Shown: piece by piece, positions 10,216 to 20,465 of the stretch
Numbering within the stretch: the first letter of the stretch is position 1
Layout of the letters: each line of letters opens with the position of its first letter
Assembly: GCF_028640845.1 (NCBI RefSeq)
Contig: NC_080546.1
Location: 67,981,205 to 68,045,204 of the forward strand
Origin: Ahaetulla prasina
Taxonomy: Eukaryota; Chordata; Lepidosauria; Squamata; Colubridae
DNA length: 64,000 nucleotides
Direction of reading: 5' to 3'
Position numbers and translations under genes: made by a program
Notes under the pieces: model-generated
Database searches by the model: none
What the model saw: the letters and a program-made list of their open reading frames with translations, nothing else
What the model was told of the DNA's origin: nothing

Positions 10216-10951
10216 AGTCAGGCCAGGCCAGTTAGGTTCATTCTTGTGTTGTTCATCCCTATATGAAGGAGGACAAAGAGGTAATAATCTGTGGGGTTGG
10301 TTATTTTAGTAAGACTTTCAGCTACATCTTTGATTTTTTGTCCAAGAAGGCAACATACTTCTCTAGATTTAATATCTGGTCTGCATACTGCCGGTTCTTT
10401 TCCCCTGAGAATTGAATCTCCTATCAACAACACTCACCCTTTTTTCCCCTAGGGAAGCTTGGGCTACTTTTCTTCCTATCATAAGAGCACTTGATGATGT
10501 CTCTTTTCTAGGGATACTTGATTATGCCTCTTTTCTAGATGTCTGCATATTGTTTTCCAGGGAGAAGCTATGAAATCGATTGCTCAGATTCATTGGTGTT
10601 ACACTGGAGTGGTCTGGATTAGACAGCAGGGGTCTTCTTCTTAGTTTCTGTTTTTTTCTTTAAGTGACATGTTTCCATCGATTCTCCTCTAAAGGTTCAC
10701 ATACAAGATCATTTCTATTAGAAGTTGTTCCTAGTATGTTTCATTTAGATGTAGCCTTCTTGCTTGGATTGGAGCTTCTCATTTTGTAGGTTGAGTTTTA
10801 GAGTAGTTAGAGTTGCCTCTAGACCTTTTACTTCTTCTTCCAGTAATTCAATTAATTTACATTTCACACATGTGTAATTTGGGTCTTCTATGGGCATACA
10901 CATAATGGAACATAGTTTACAAATCACAATAGTGTACGTTTCTTTTTCCAT
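10216..10951 (-). pseudogene. CR1 ORF1 remnant (PHD-like finger and esterase domain)
   Basis: CR1 ORF1 proteins carry an N-terminal cysteine-rich PHD-like motif and an SGNH esterase domain, and bind the element's RNA. Here 10745-10951 encodes the start with spaced cysteines (CKLC, CVKC) followed by a coiled coil (LLEEEVKGLEATLTTL). 10218-10433 encodes the esterase start with the GDSILRG nucleophile block and HIGMNNT, the GxND-like block with its Asp not conserved. 9740-9900 supplies the esterase end (HWLKDWC, DRLHLTKTG). Frames differ between blocks and the L2 fragment at 9985 splits the gene. Confidence 0.75.
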
Positions 10952-11885
10952 GACTGTTTGATTTTGCTAAATTAAAGATTTTTTTAAAAATTAAAAGTTT
11001 ACAAAATATTCAAAATAAAATAAAATAAGATAAAATGGATTTTCCCACATTTATAAGAATAGATTCTAAATTAAAATTTTAAAACTTTGAATCATTAAAA
11101 ATTTTAAGGTTTAAAAATTTTCAATGTAGAGTAGGATTTAAATGCAAGTGAGGTTGCTTGCTAGATACAGTTTGTAATCCACAGATGTATAAAATGATAG
11201 ATTAATATATAAAACAACAGATAAAATAGGTGAACAAAAAATAATATCTCAGCTGAATGAAAGAAAATTAAAATCATAGCTGGATGGAAAATAGTATCTC
11301 AGCTGAGCATAAAAATATCTCAACTGAACATGAAAATGTAATATCAGTTTATAGTTATTGTAAAAGTATGTAAAAGTATGTAATATGAAAGAAATATGAG
11401 AAAAAAGGAAGAAAAATTGCAGTTTATATTGAAGAGCTGGAGATGTGCTATTGTATGTCTCCTTGCTCTTCAGCATAACAAAGGATAGGTAACTTAACAA
11501 AGGGAAGGGCTGCTTTTTCCCAAACAAAGAATGATGTATTCTGAGGCTGCTTTTTAGGCGATGCTTTGCTCTTAGCCCTCAACTTCCTGCTTTGAAAAAT
11601 TTCTTTTTAAGAAATCTGTTTTTAGGAGATGCTTTGCTCTTAGCCCTCGACTTCCTGCCTTGAAAAAAAAAACCCTGTCCTCCTTGCCTTCTTGTTCTCT
11701 GTGTTTGTCCTTTTTTTCCCCTGCCTTTCCTCTCCTCCTTCTTGTCAGCCACTGCTGCGGTCCTAAGACCTCTTCCTATTTTCTTGCCCTTTGCCTGCTT
11801 GGGTCTTCAAGATTGATGCACTGCAAGGGTCCTTAGCCGGTCCACCTCAATGTCCCCAGCCACCAGTTTGTCATACTGTCTCCAG
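10952..11885 (-). other. Presumed CR1 5' untranslated region, left of the hAT element
   Basis: AT-rich up to about 11500, then pyrimidine-rich. No coding signal. An imperfect tandem duplication (TGCTTTGCTCTTAGCCCT, at about 11561 and 11629) may be a repeated 5' UTR unit. The segment was contiguous with 18471 onward before the hAT insertion. Confidence 0.5.
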
Positions 11886-11929
11886 CTGTGCTGCAGGGGT
11901 GGGTTCTAATTTTTTTTACTACCGGTTCT

Positions 11930-12055
11930 GTGGGCGTGGCTTGATGGTCATGTGACAGTGGGCTTGGCTTGGTCATGTGACTGGGTAGGCATGGCTTAGT
12001 GGTCATGTGACTGGGTGGGCGTAGCTGGGTAATTGTGTGACTGGGTGGGTATGGC
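11930..12055. repeat. Subterminal repeats of the hAT element
   Basis: Four imperfect units of about 30 bp, each containing GGTCATGTGACTGGGTGGGC or a close variant. Subterminal repeats of this kind are typical transposase-binding regions in hAT elements; that role is inferred. A shorter repeat, TTGATGTCACTCACGTCAA, follows in two copies at 12059-12100. Confidence 0.7.
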
Positions 12056-12109
12056 CAACTTGATGTCACTCACGTCAAAGGTTGATGTCACTCACGTCAA
12101 TTTCCCTAT

Positions 12110-12529
12110 TTATTTACTACTACTGAACATCCAAAATATACTATTAAATCCTATGTATATATGCCATATGTGTACATACAAATTACATTGTATAGCATGT
12201 ATAGGCAAACAAAAATACATTATCTACTATATATATACTGTATGTACATACATACACACAGACACATACACACCCACCCCTCTTCTAAAACTATACACAT
12301 TCAACCTCACTTACTACATTTGGAAAAACACATCTAGAATCCACTTTCTGCCACACATTTAACTATAACTTCTGTACATTTAGAACATTACACATACTTC
12401 AGATGTTCTTCCCTAACTTGCACATGATTGTTAGAGCCAGGAGAGATCATGGATTGAATAAAATGTGGTGAAACTGATTTAACAATGCTCTTGCTTAGCA
12501 ACAAAAATTTTGGGCTCAATTCTGGTCAT
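12110..12529. other. hAT interior, AT-rich, no gene
   Basis: AT-rich sequence with TATATATA and CACA runs (12225-12270). No reading frame with recognisable homology; nothing further seen. Confidence 0.4.
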
Positions 12530-13150
12530 AAGACAAGGACTATTGGAGACTTCCGCTTGGCTCTGTGGGTGATGGCGATGGTCTTTTAGACCGCCAGCCT
12601 CTGGATCTCATGGAACCGCTAAGACAGCGCAAATCAGCTGTCAAGCGGTTCAGAAAAAAACCCCTTGGAAGAAGAGGAGGTGGTGAGCAGAAGAGCTGAG
12701 GTAGAGCTTCCCCAAAACTCCATGGGCAATACCAGGAGTTAGAAGGTTTAAGCTCTCTACAAAGCCTGAAGTGCTCCAAATCCAAGGCTTTTCTGCCTTT
12801 GGCGGAATTAATCACCGCGTCCAGCTCTGGGACCGATATTGGATTACAAAGGGATATTATACCGGACAGAACAGAAGCAGGAGGACTGTAATTGCAAGTA
12901 ACGATTCTTAACTCTCTGTTATTTTGTTTCAACTTGAAGATAAGAAGGAAATGGCACCACGAGCTTAACAAGTTAACGAGCGGAAAGCGAAAGTGAGAAA
13001 GCTGTTGTTATTTTGTGTCGTGCTGCCAGAGATTGTTGGAGGTTTTTAAATATAGGTATAAAAGGACAAGAAGACGACGTAGTCGTAGAAGACTAAAAAA
13101 AAAGAATTATTATTAACTTTAATTTTAGGAAAATTAGAATTTAAAAGAAG

Positions 13151-14226
13151 ATGGCAGCCAAACAAATAAAAACAACTGCTACCAGAAGTGCTGGAGTATC
13201 CCCAGCTCACACAGCAGATACGAAAGCATTAAATTTAGAAGCACTACAGGAAAATTTGAAAGATTTTGTGAAAGAATCCCTGAATGATGCTATAAACTTG
13301 CAAACTTCTCTTATTGAAGAGAAATTTAAACAAATGGCAGATGAGATGTCAGAAATGAAAAATCAGATGTCAGAAATTCAAGAAGGAAATAAAGAAATTA
13401 AGGAGAGATTTGTTGTAGCAGTTCAAAGTTTGGCCTTACATTTAATTCAGCTGGAGGAAGAAGTAGAGGAAATTAAGCAATCTAATTTAAAGTTGGAAAA
13501 TAAAATGTAGGATGTTCAGGTTAAAGTGGAGAAAGCAGATGATGAGATTGTTTTGGTACAATATAGCGCTATGGAATTTGCTTTAAGAATCGGAGGGTTG
13601 AAGGAAAATAAACAGGAGAATCTTAGAGAAATATTTTCTGAAGCCGTTGCAAAATTATTAGGGGAACAACCAGCAGATGTGGCGTTTCAAACTGACAAAA
13701 TTTATCGTCTGAATTTTTGGATTGCTAGACAGAAGCAACTGCCAAGAGACGTGGTCATTTATTTTACAACTAGGAGAGTGAGAAATGAAGTCCTACAAGC
13801 TTCTTATAAGGGGGAAAAATTCAAGTAGCTGGTCAAGAAATTTTAATATTGAAGGAAATTCCTCCTAAAATGCTGAGAAGTAGAAAGGAATATGAATTTC
13901 TGGTGAATGAGCTTAAAAAACGACAGATAGAGTATAGATGGGATATCCCAGCTGGGATTATAGTGTTTCAAGCAGGAAACATTGCCTTAATACAATTTGG
14001 AAAGCAAGAGATTATTACATTAATGTATTAAAAGCTGGAAGTCCACCATCACCAGGAGAAGAGATGTGGATGAAACAAAGAAGGGAAAAGAGGAGAAGCA
14101 GGTACAAGACCAAGCTGGAGCTATAGTAATGGAGGAAGATTTACTGCAAGTCTTGGACATATCTAAAGTGGGATTAGAAGGTGCAAAAGAACAAAGGTTG
14201 ACAAGAGCAGCTATTAAACGTAAGTA
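13151..14226 (+). pseudogene. L1 copy 2 ORF1p
   Basis: Starts at ATG 13151 (MAAKQIK). An N-terminal coiled coil runs to about residue 119, where TAG at 13508-13510 interrupts the frame. The same frame continues with the RRM-like core (VLVQYSAMEFALRIGGLKE, DKIYRLNFWIARQKQLPRDVVIYF) until a frameshift at about 13825. The C-terminal domain follows in another frame (LKEIPPKMLRSRKEYEF), and the end lies near 14226. Gross length matches the ORF1p at 43513. Confidence 0.85.
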
Positions 14227-14347
14227 ACAAGAAGCAAAGGCCCAACAAATTCAAGTGATATCTACCAAAACAGAAGCAGTGGGAGGAGCAAGGCTGAAAG
14301 TTAAGCCTGATCTGCGATGTTGCTTCAAGAGCTTCAGATTGCCAAGA

Positions 14348-16382
14348 ATAGCAATTAGACTTTTATCCTGGAATGTTAATGGTTTGAATTCACCACAGAA
14401 GAGAAGGAAGATATCTCATTATTTGAAACAATTTAAAAATGATATAGTTTGTTTACAGGAAACACATATTAGAACTTTAGACCAAAAATATTTGATAAAT
14501 GCAAGGCTGGGTATACATTTTGTTGCTTCGGCTCCAGAGAAAAAGAATGGAATAGTTATATATATAAAAAAGGGTTTAGCAGCAAAGTTAATTGAGACGG
14601 ACAATCAAGGAAGATATATTGCAATTGAACTTTTATTGGAGAGGAAAAAAATACTTTTAATTGGTGTTTATGCACCTAATCAACAACAAGATTTTTTTTT
14701 TACATTTTTACATAATAGAATAGTACATTGGGATTACAAATTGTATATATTAATGGGCGATTGGAATGGAGTAATGGACACTCGAAAAGATAAAAAAGGC
14801 CTACAAAATATTTCAAGTCATGCGAAATTGCCAAAGGCTTTTTTTGATATGATGGAAGATTTAGAGCTAAGAGATATTTGGCAAGAACGTAATATTGAAG
14901 AAAAAGATTTTACCTTTTTTTCTGATAGACACCAATCCTTTTCTAGGATTGAATTTATCTTAATTACTAATGATTTGCTTTCTAGGGTAAAAAAGACCAA
15001 GATATGTCCAAGAATTTTGTCTGGTCACAGTCCAGTTTGGATAGAACTTGATCAGGAAAAAGGAGCTAGCTAGAAGAACATGGAGGTTGAATGAGAATTT
15101 GTTTAAATATGAACAAAATGTAAAAGAATGTGAAAAACAAATGAAATTTTTTTTTGTTATGAATATGCAGAAGGGCACACCTATAGAGATGGTTTGGGAT
15201 GCAAGTAAGGCTTATATGAGGGGAGTCCTTATACATATGAATAATAAATATAGAAATAGATTGCAGAAAAAGAGAATGGAGTTAGAGGAAGAAATTAAAA
15301 AGAAAGAGCAGCTACTTATAAGGAGATAAAAAAAATAAAAGAATTAATAAATATATTACGAGGACAATTTAATATGATGATGGCAGAACAGGTGGCAACT
15401 AATTTACAATATGTAAAGCATAATACTTTTAATAATGCTAATAAGCCTGGAAGGTGGTTAGCTTATTTAATAAGGAAGAAACAGAAAACACGTACAATTG
15501 GTAAAATAGAATATAGAGGTAAAGAAATACATCAACAAAATCTGGACAAAAAGCTTTTTTAGAATTTTATACAAAGTTATGTGTTACAGATTCGATTAAA
15601 GATATAGATATTTACAGGAGCAAGGTATTTATAAACTCACAGCAGAGCAAAGGGAAGAATTGAATCAACTTATTACTGCAGAGGAAATAATCTTAGTAAT
15701 TAAACAGCTTAAAATGGGTAAAGTGCCAGGATCAGACGGCTTAACGGCCGTTTCAGAAACGGAATTAGCTAAGGATTGTATGATAAAATGGGCCCAAAAC
15801 ATTCAGCAACCTATAATGTTGGAAACGTGGGAAAAATTTGTGTTAGAAATGTTAAATTTACACAAGCACAAAATTTAAGAGAAAACTTTTATAAAATGTT
15901 TTATAGATGGCAATTAGATCCTAAAAAACTGGCATGTATGAATCCAAATATGCAGGCTAAATGTTGGAGATGTGATTGTGAGGATGCTACTTATTATCAT
16001 GTATGGTGGATTTGTAAGAAAATCAAAGCATTTTGGATAAAAATCTGGTGGATTACGCAGAATATTCTGAAAAAGAAGATAAAATTTATTCCACAGTTGT
16101 TTTTATTGGGAATGACTATGGAATGTACGGTAATAGAGACTAAATTGATTTTAAATTTAATAACAGCTGCAAGATTCTTGGTTGCGCAATATTGGAAGAA
16201 AGAAGATTTACCTACAATTGAAGAATGGACACTTAAAAGTATCGAACTTAGTAGAAATGGCTAAAATTTCTGCGTATTTGAAAGACTATTCTCAAAAAAG
16301 ATATATATTGGAATGGAGAAGTTGGATTGACTATATTCAAAATAAGTATCAGACTAAAAAGTATCAAATAGCTTATGAGTGA
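14348..16382 (+). pseudogene. L1 copy 2 ORF2 with RT core deleted
   Basis: The expected start codon (ATG in the copy at 30755) is ATA at 14348-14350. The endonuclease is largely open to 15073: LLSWNVNGLNS, CLQETHIR, LIGVYAPN, the catalytic MGDWNGVMD and SRIEFILI. The following domain is broken at several points. Near 15755 the RT motif PGSDGLTA is joined directly to AKDCMIKWAQN of the C-terminal region, deleting all catalytic RT boxes including FADD. The cysteine-rich C-terminus (CWRCDCEDATYYHVWWICK) is present at about 15960-16020. Confidence 0.9.
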
Positions 16383-16499
16383 ATCTAGGAATTGTATTAT
16401 ATTAATGTATTAGTTTAAATGGGAAAGGGGAGTTAAGGGTGCAAAGGGAGAGGAGAGACTATGGATTATGTTTTTTGTTGTATTGTAGTTTATGATTAT

Positions 16500-16600
16500 T
16501 TATACCCTGTATTTTGTTCTTGGAAGTCTGGGGGGGGGGGGGGAAGGGTGGAGGGAAGGGGAAGGGAGGGGGGTGGAGTGGGGGAATAATTGTTAAAAAA
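16500..16600 (+). other. G-rich L1 3' UTR tract (potential G-quadruplex)
   Basis: A run of fifteen G is followed by GGGAAGGG, GGGAGGGG and GTGGGGG blocks just upstream of the L1 A-tail. The L1 at 37899 has a matching tract at 50630-50700. G-rich 3' UTR tracts are a known L1 feature. Confidence 0.8.
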
Positions 16601-16744
16601 AATTTTTTTGTTTTTGTTTTTGTAAAACTTTTTCAATTAAAAAAAAAGACAAGGACTATCTCTGCCTTCCTCTGCAAGGCAGCCTTGACCTAATAAACTC
16701 CTTCTCCTTTCTGGCAATTTTCCTCTCCGTTAGAAGCACCAAAA

Positions 16745-16860
16745 TAATCCAGAGATGTAAGGTTTCCTGCTGGAGGAGGGGGTTGAATTAGATGGCCTCC
16801 AAGGTCCCTTCCAGCCCTAGATTGCTGTCCTGTTTCAAAGCGTCTTCTGAAGCCATGTCT
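16745..16860 (+). mobile_element. CR1-type LINE 3' tail fragment
   Basis: Contains GGAGGGGGTTGAATTAGATGGCCTCCAAGGTCCCTTCCAG-type sequence, the conserved end of CR1, in the + orientation inside the hAT element. 5'-truncated to about 100 bp. Confidence 0.65.
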
Positions 16861-16889
16861 AGTGCCAGGGTTTGTGGTCCTTCCTTCCT

Positions 16890-17085
16890 CTTTTCTCTCT
16901 CTCTCTCCCTTCCTTTCTCTTTCTTCTTTCTTTATCTCTTTCTTGCCTCTCCCTTTCTTTCTCTTTTACTTTCTCTCTCTCTTTCTTTCTTCTCTCCCTT
17001 TCTTTCTCTTTTTCTTTCTCTTTTGCATTATTTTGTGCCACAAATCAAATTGGATTATTTTGTGCCATCAATCAACCATCTATGA

Positions 17086-17126
<41 letters not shown>

Positions 17127-17218
17127 TTCTTGTCTCTCCTTTTATTTCTCTTTTTCTCTCTTTCTTTCTTTCCTTCTCTCTCTCTTTCTCTCTCCCTCTC
17201 CCTCCCTCCCTCCTTCAA
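16890..17218. repeat. Pyrimidine-rich (CTTT)n/(CT)n tract
   Basis: Over 300 bp of C/T-only or C/T-rich sequence with pure CTTT units at about 17090-17126. The low-complexity Ser/Leu/Phe reading frames here are artefacts. Confidence 0.9.
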
Positions 17219-17219
17219 A

Positions 17220-17360
17220 GTCTAGGACAGGGGTCTGCAAACATGGCTCCTTTAAGACTTGTGGACTTCAACTCCCAGAGCAAAGCTGGCTGAGGAACTC
17301 CGGGAGTTGATTGGTCCACAAGTCTTAAAAAAGGCAAGTTTGAAGATGCCTGGTCTAGGA
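17220..17360. mobile_element. 125-bp palindromic hAT MITE (17228-17352)
   Basis: Starts CAGGGGTCTGCAAAC and ends GTTTGAAGATGCCTG, with near-palindromic interior (AAGACTTGTGGACTTCAACT against AGTTGATTGGTCCACAAGTCTT). It is bounded by the 8-bp duplication GTCTAGGA at 17220-17227 and 17353-17360. This is a common squamate hAT MITE type. Confidence 0.95.
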
Positions 17361-17429
17361 GAGTGAGACCAGGAGGCCCCAGAGAAAGTACTAAGCACCC
17401 AGAACAGGAGCTTCATGTGGGGGCCAAAA

Positions 17430-17870
17430 CGGGAGTTTTAGGCGGCGATGGCGGCAGAGGAGGGGGCAGTGGGGGCAGGGCTGCAGCAGTGGTAGGGGCA
17501 GAGGAGGAGGAGGGGCGGGGTGGCAGAGGAGGCGGTGGCAGGGGCGGTGGCGGGGCGGCAGAGGAGCCAGCGTCGGAGGCTGCAGAGGAGGCAGCGGGCG
17601 GCGGGGGCAGTGGGGAGGCACAGGAGGTGGTGCAGCAGCAGCAGAGGAGGCGGCAGGGATGGCAGAGGCAGTGGTGGTAGAGGCAGAGGAGGGGGCGGGG
17701 GCAGCAGAGGAGGTGGAGGCAGAGGAGGCGGCGGTAGCGGCAGAGGAGGAGGCGCGGCGGTGGCAGAGGCAGTGGCGGTGGTAGCAACAGAGGAGGGGGG
17801 ACAGGGCGGTAGTGGTAGCGGCAGAGGTGGGGCAGCGGGGCGGCAGCAGCAACGGGAGGGGGGAGTCCTG
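17430..17870. repeat. GGC/GGA-rich cryptic minisatellite
   Basis: Irregular repetition of GGCAGAGGAGGC, GGTGGCAGAGG and GGCGGCGG motifs over about 440 bp. Strong strand asymmetry (G-rich on +) and many GGG/GG runs. Long open frames on both strands (Gly/Arg on +, Pro/Leu/Ser on -) come from the repeat and are not genes. Confidence 0.85.
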
Positions 17871-18470
17871 GGAACTTTTCCAGCATGGCTTTTTGCTGCG
17901 GCAGGTAGCGGCAGCCGCAGCAGGCCATTCCAGAACTCCCAGGAAGTTTTCCTGGGCGGCTTTTGCTGCAGCAGGCATCGGTGGCAGGCAAGTATGGCAG
18001 GGCGCAGGGAAGAGAATAGGCTGCTAGCTGCCTTTCTGATGGCTGGGCCCCCCGACATGCTTGCCTGCCTTTCACGTGTCCTTCCCGGCAGTCCCGCGGC
18101 AGTCCCGTTTTCCTGCCTTCCTCCCCAACCACCATCTCTTTGTTCAGCTGCTTACCTTCCTTGGCGGCTGTCGAGAAGGGAAGCTGACCAGGAAGGCAAG
18201 TTGACCGGAGTTTTCTGCTGCTGCTGGAAAACTGCTTTCTCCGCCATGTTCCTTGAGCATGTGCATCCCATTAGACTTGCAAGGCAATAGGATGCACATG
18301 CGTGAAGAATCTGGTGGCAACAAACATGGCGGCCGGGGCAAATGACCAGCGACTGGTTCGGGGGCGTGGCAAGCCATCTATTACTACTGGTTCTGCGAAC
18401 TATTAATTTTTTTTACTACCGGTTCTCCCGAACCGGTGTGAACCGGTAGCAACCCACCACTGCTGTGCTG

Positions 18471-19150
18471 GTCTGTTACTCCTCCACTGCATCTCACTGC
18501 CCCTAGTCTCCAGCCATGATGGTCTACTTCTGTCAAGCACACTAGTCTGTTGCTCCTTTGTTGCACCTCACTGGCCGCTGCCAGGATCTTTGTAGCTGGT
18601 CCATTTTCTGCCTTGGATTTGTAGTTGGTCTGCGTTCTGCCTCAGGTTGCCTCCACTCCGCTCCTTGTTTCTCTGCTCAGCTTGCCTCTGGCTACCCCGT
18701 CTTCCACTCCAATCCAAGTCAATTTGCCACCTCTCAGCTGGTTCAGGCCATTGGTCTACTCAGCTGGCTTTTTGCCTTAGGGCACTGGCCTATTTTCATT
18801 TCAGTTCCTGATATGAGTCATTGGATCTACTCTACTCCTACTGATTTACTCTATATTCAACTCCTCATTCCTGACTGGGTTGTTAGGTTCCAGGCCTCTC
18901 CGGTGGGGCCACTGCTTGGATGGGTTATTGGGCTGCTTGGATGGGTCATTGGGCTGGGCTGGGTTGCTTGGATAGGCCGCAGCCTGCCTGGACCCTGTCT
19001 ACTTATGCTTAGGTTCCTCATAGCTTGGCTCCTTATGCTGGGATGGGTCATTAAGCTGCCGGACTGAGTCTTTTTGCTGCTGGGATAGGTTGCTTGGGTG
19101 AGCTGCATCTGGCCTCCTCTCAGCATGCAGCCCATACCACTGTGCCTTTG
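18471..19150 (-). other. Presumed CR1 5' UTR, right of the hAT element
   Basis: Continuous with 11885 before the hAT insertion, as shown by the duplication. Contains TTGGATGGGTCATTGGGCTG-type repeats at about 18913-18985 and 19035-19060. The + frame 18558-19067 is open but low-complexity (GWVIGLLGWVIGL) and is rejected as a gene. Confidence 0.45.
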
Positions 19151-19154
19151 TTTA

Positions 19155-19395
19155 AACTTTGCTTGATTCTGACTGCTTATAGATCTGTTTTTTGATTATC
19201 TTTTCCAGAATCTTCCCAGGTATTGATGTAAGGCTGATTGGTCTGTAGTTTCCTGAATTGGCTTTTTTCATTTTTTGAAGATGGGAACCACATCAGCTGT
19301 TTTTCAGTCTTCTGGTAGTTCCCTGCTCCAGGATCTTTGAAAGTTATGGTTCAATGGTTCATCTATCAGCTCCTTCAGAACTGTGGGATGTAATC
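19155..19395 (-). mobile_element. CR1 RT fragment
   Basis: The reverse strand encodes LHPTVLKELIDEPLNH, ELPEDWKTADVVPIFKK and PIQETTDQSA, parallel to the CR1 RT segment at 23850-24060. It stops abruptly at the hAT left end at 19396; the upstream part of this CR1 is not found in the window. Confidence 0.8.
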
Positions 19396-20465
19396 CAGTG
19401 GTGGGTTTTTACCAGTTTGCACTGGTTCAGGCGAACTGGTAGTGGTAATTTGGCTTGGGTCGCCGAGCCGATAGCGACCGCTGGCTGGCCACGCCTCTGA
19501 ACCAGTCGCCACTCACTCGTCCTGCCTGCCTGCTTGCCGCTCGCTCACCCCGCCCAACACTCATTCACCCCGTCCCCCTGCTCGCCCTGCACAGTCACTC
19601 CTCACTTCTATTATGTGGGTCCTCATTTGCAGTTTGCCTGCCTGAAGCACTGCGCCCAACTGAGTGCCCCTGATCTGCCTGTCAGGTAAGCCTGTAAGTC
19701 ACAGCCTATCTAGCTGCCCTTGCCCTGCCCCACCATCCCAACCTGCCTCCCCTGCTCCCTTCCCCACAGCCCATGGTCCTGCCATGCTTCCCTGCCTTCC
19801 ACGCACCCTTCCCAGTGGTCCCCATGGCCAGGCCCATTTGCGAAGGCCTCCCCTACTCCCTTCCCCATGGCCCACAGCCAGGCAGCCCTGACATGCTTGC
19901 TTGCCTTCCACGCAACCTTTACGGTGTCCCCGTGGCCAGCTTGCGAGGGCAAGCAAGTGGGCCTAGCCACGGGACCACCTGGAAGGCCGTGTGGAAGCAG
20001 GCAAAGCTTGTTGGGGCTGTCCGGCTGTGGGGAAGGGAGCTAGCAGCCTACTCCCTTCCCCGCAGCCCTGCCATGCTTGCCTGCCTTCCACATGGCCTTC
20101 CCAGTGGTCCTACACACCCGCTTGCTTTCCGAGGTTGGGTCACACATACAGCTCGTGATGGGAGATGTGCCATTTCTGGTCTGGCCCAGCCAATGGGTGG
20201 GTGGGCAGCCCTTTGGAGAGACACAGCCACTGTGCTGGGGCTGAGAGGGGCGGCAGCAATGACGGTGATGCGGAGGGGCATGCAAATGTCCTGGGGCACA
20301 GCACATGCACATTGCATATGAAGGGAGACAGACACCGCATCTCTGAGAAAAAGAGGAGGCAGCGACACCCTGGCTGTCACCCGGGAGGGAACCGTGGAGG
20401 GACATATCGCATGCCCCTGTTGCCCCCACCACTGCTATTTTTGCTCTCGGCTTCTCAGTGCCCAT
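19396..20465. mobile_element. Left part of a second hAT-like element (right end not found)
   Basis: Begins CAGTGGTGGGTTTTTACCAG, the same terminal type as at 11894 and 32546. The interior is GC-rich and contains four or more direct and inverted copies of a segment with CCATGCTTGCCTGCCTTCCA, also present in the elements at 11894 and 51455. From about 20320 a unit beginning GACACCGCATCTCTGAG recurs at 22180 and 22925. The 8-mer left of the end is ATGTAATC; no second copy next to a right terminus was seen, so the right end is deleted or too diverged. Confidence 0.6.

Larger units (their letters stand above)
12530..16659 (+). mobile_element. L1 LINE copy 2 (12544-16645), internally deleted, with target-site duplication
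   Basis: Direct repeats AAGACAAGGACTAT at 12530-12543 and 16646-16659 bound an L1 that begins with a 5' UTR of about 600 bp and ends in a short A-run after a G-rich 3' UTR. ORF1 (13151) and ORF2 (about 14348-16382) are both damaged, and the RT core is deleted. Because the 5' end looks complete and the duplication perfect, it inserted fairly recently as a near-complete or already deleted copy. It sits inside the hAT element. Confidence 0.93.
11886..18470. mobile_element. hAT-like non-autonomous element 11894-18462 with 8-bp duplication
   Basis: Left end CAGGGGTGGGTT at 11894 and right end AACCCACCACTG at 18462 are inverted copies, followed inward by CTACCGGTTC and GAACCGGTAG. The flanking 8-mers are identical (CTGTGCTG at 11886-11893 and 18463-18470), as expected for hAT transposition. 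Subtracting the internal L1 and the 125-bp MITE leaves about 2.3 kb. The left arm has tandem GTCATGTGACTGGGTGGGCG units (11930-12055). The right arm has a GGC/GGA-rich block and a segment with AAGTATGGCAGGGC shared with the elements at 19396 and 51455. No transposase frame exists. Confidence 0.9.

Noticed and set aside
17391..18135. Pro/Leu/Ser-rich frames of 195-240 codons on - and Gly-rich frames on +
   Set aside because: They arise from GGC/GGA repetition; frames are open in several phases at once, as expected for low-complexity DNA without stop triplets.
18558..19067. 169-codon + strand frame with repeated GWVIGL
   Set aside because: Open by virtue of imperfect short repeats in a presumed CR1 5' UTR; no homology recognised.
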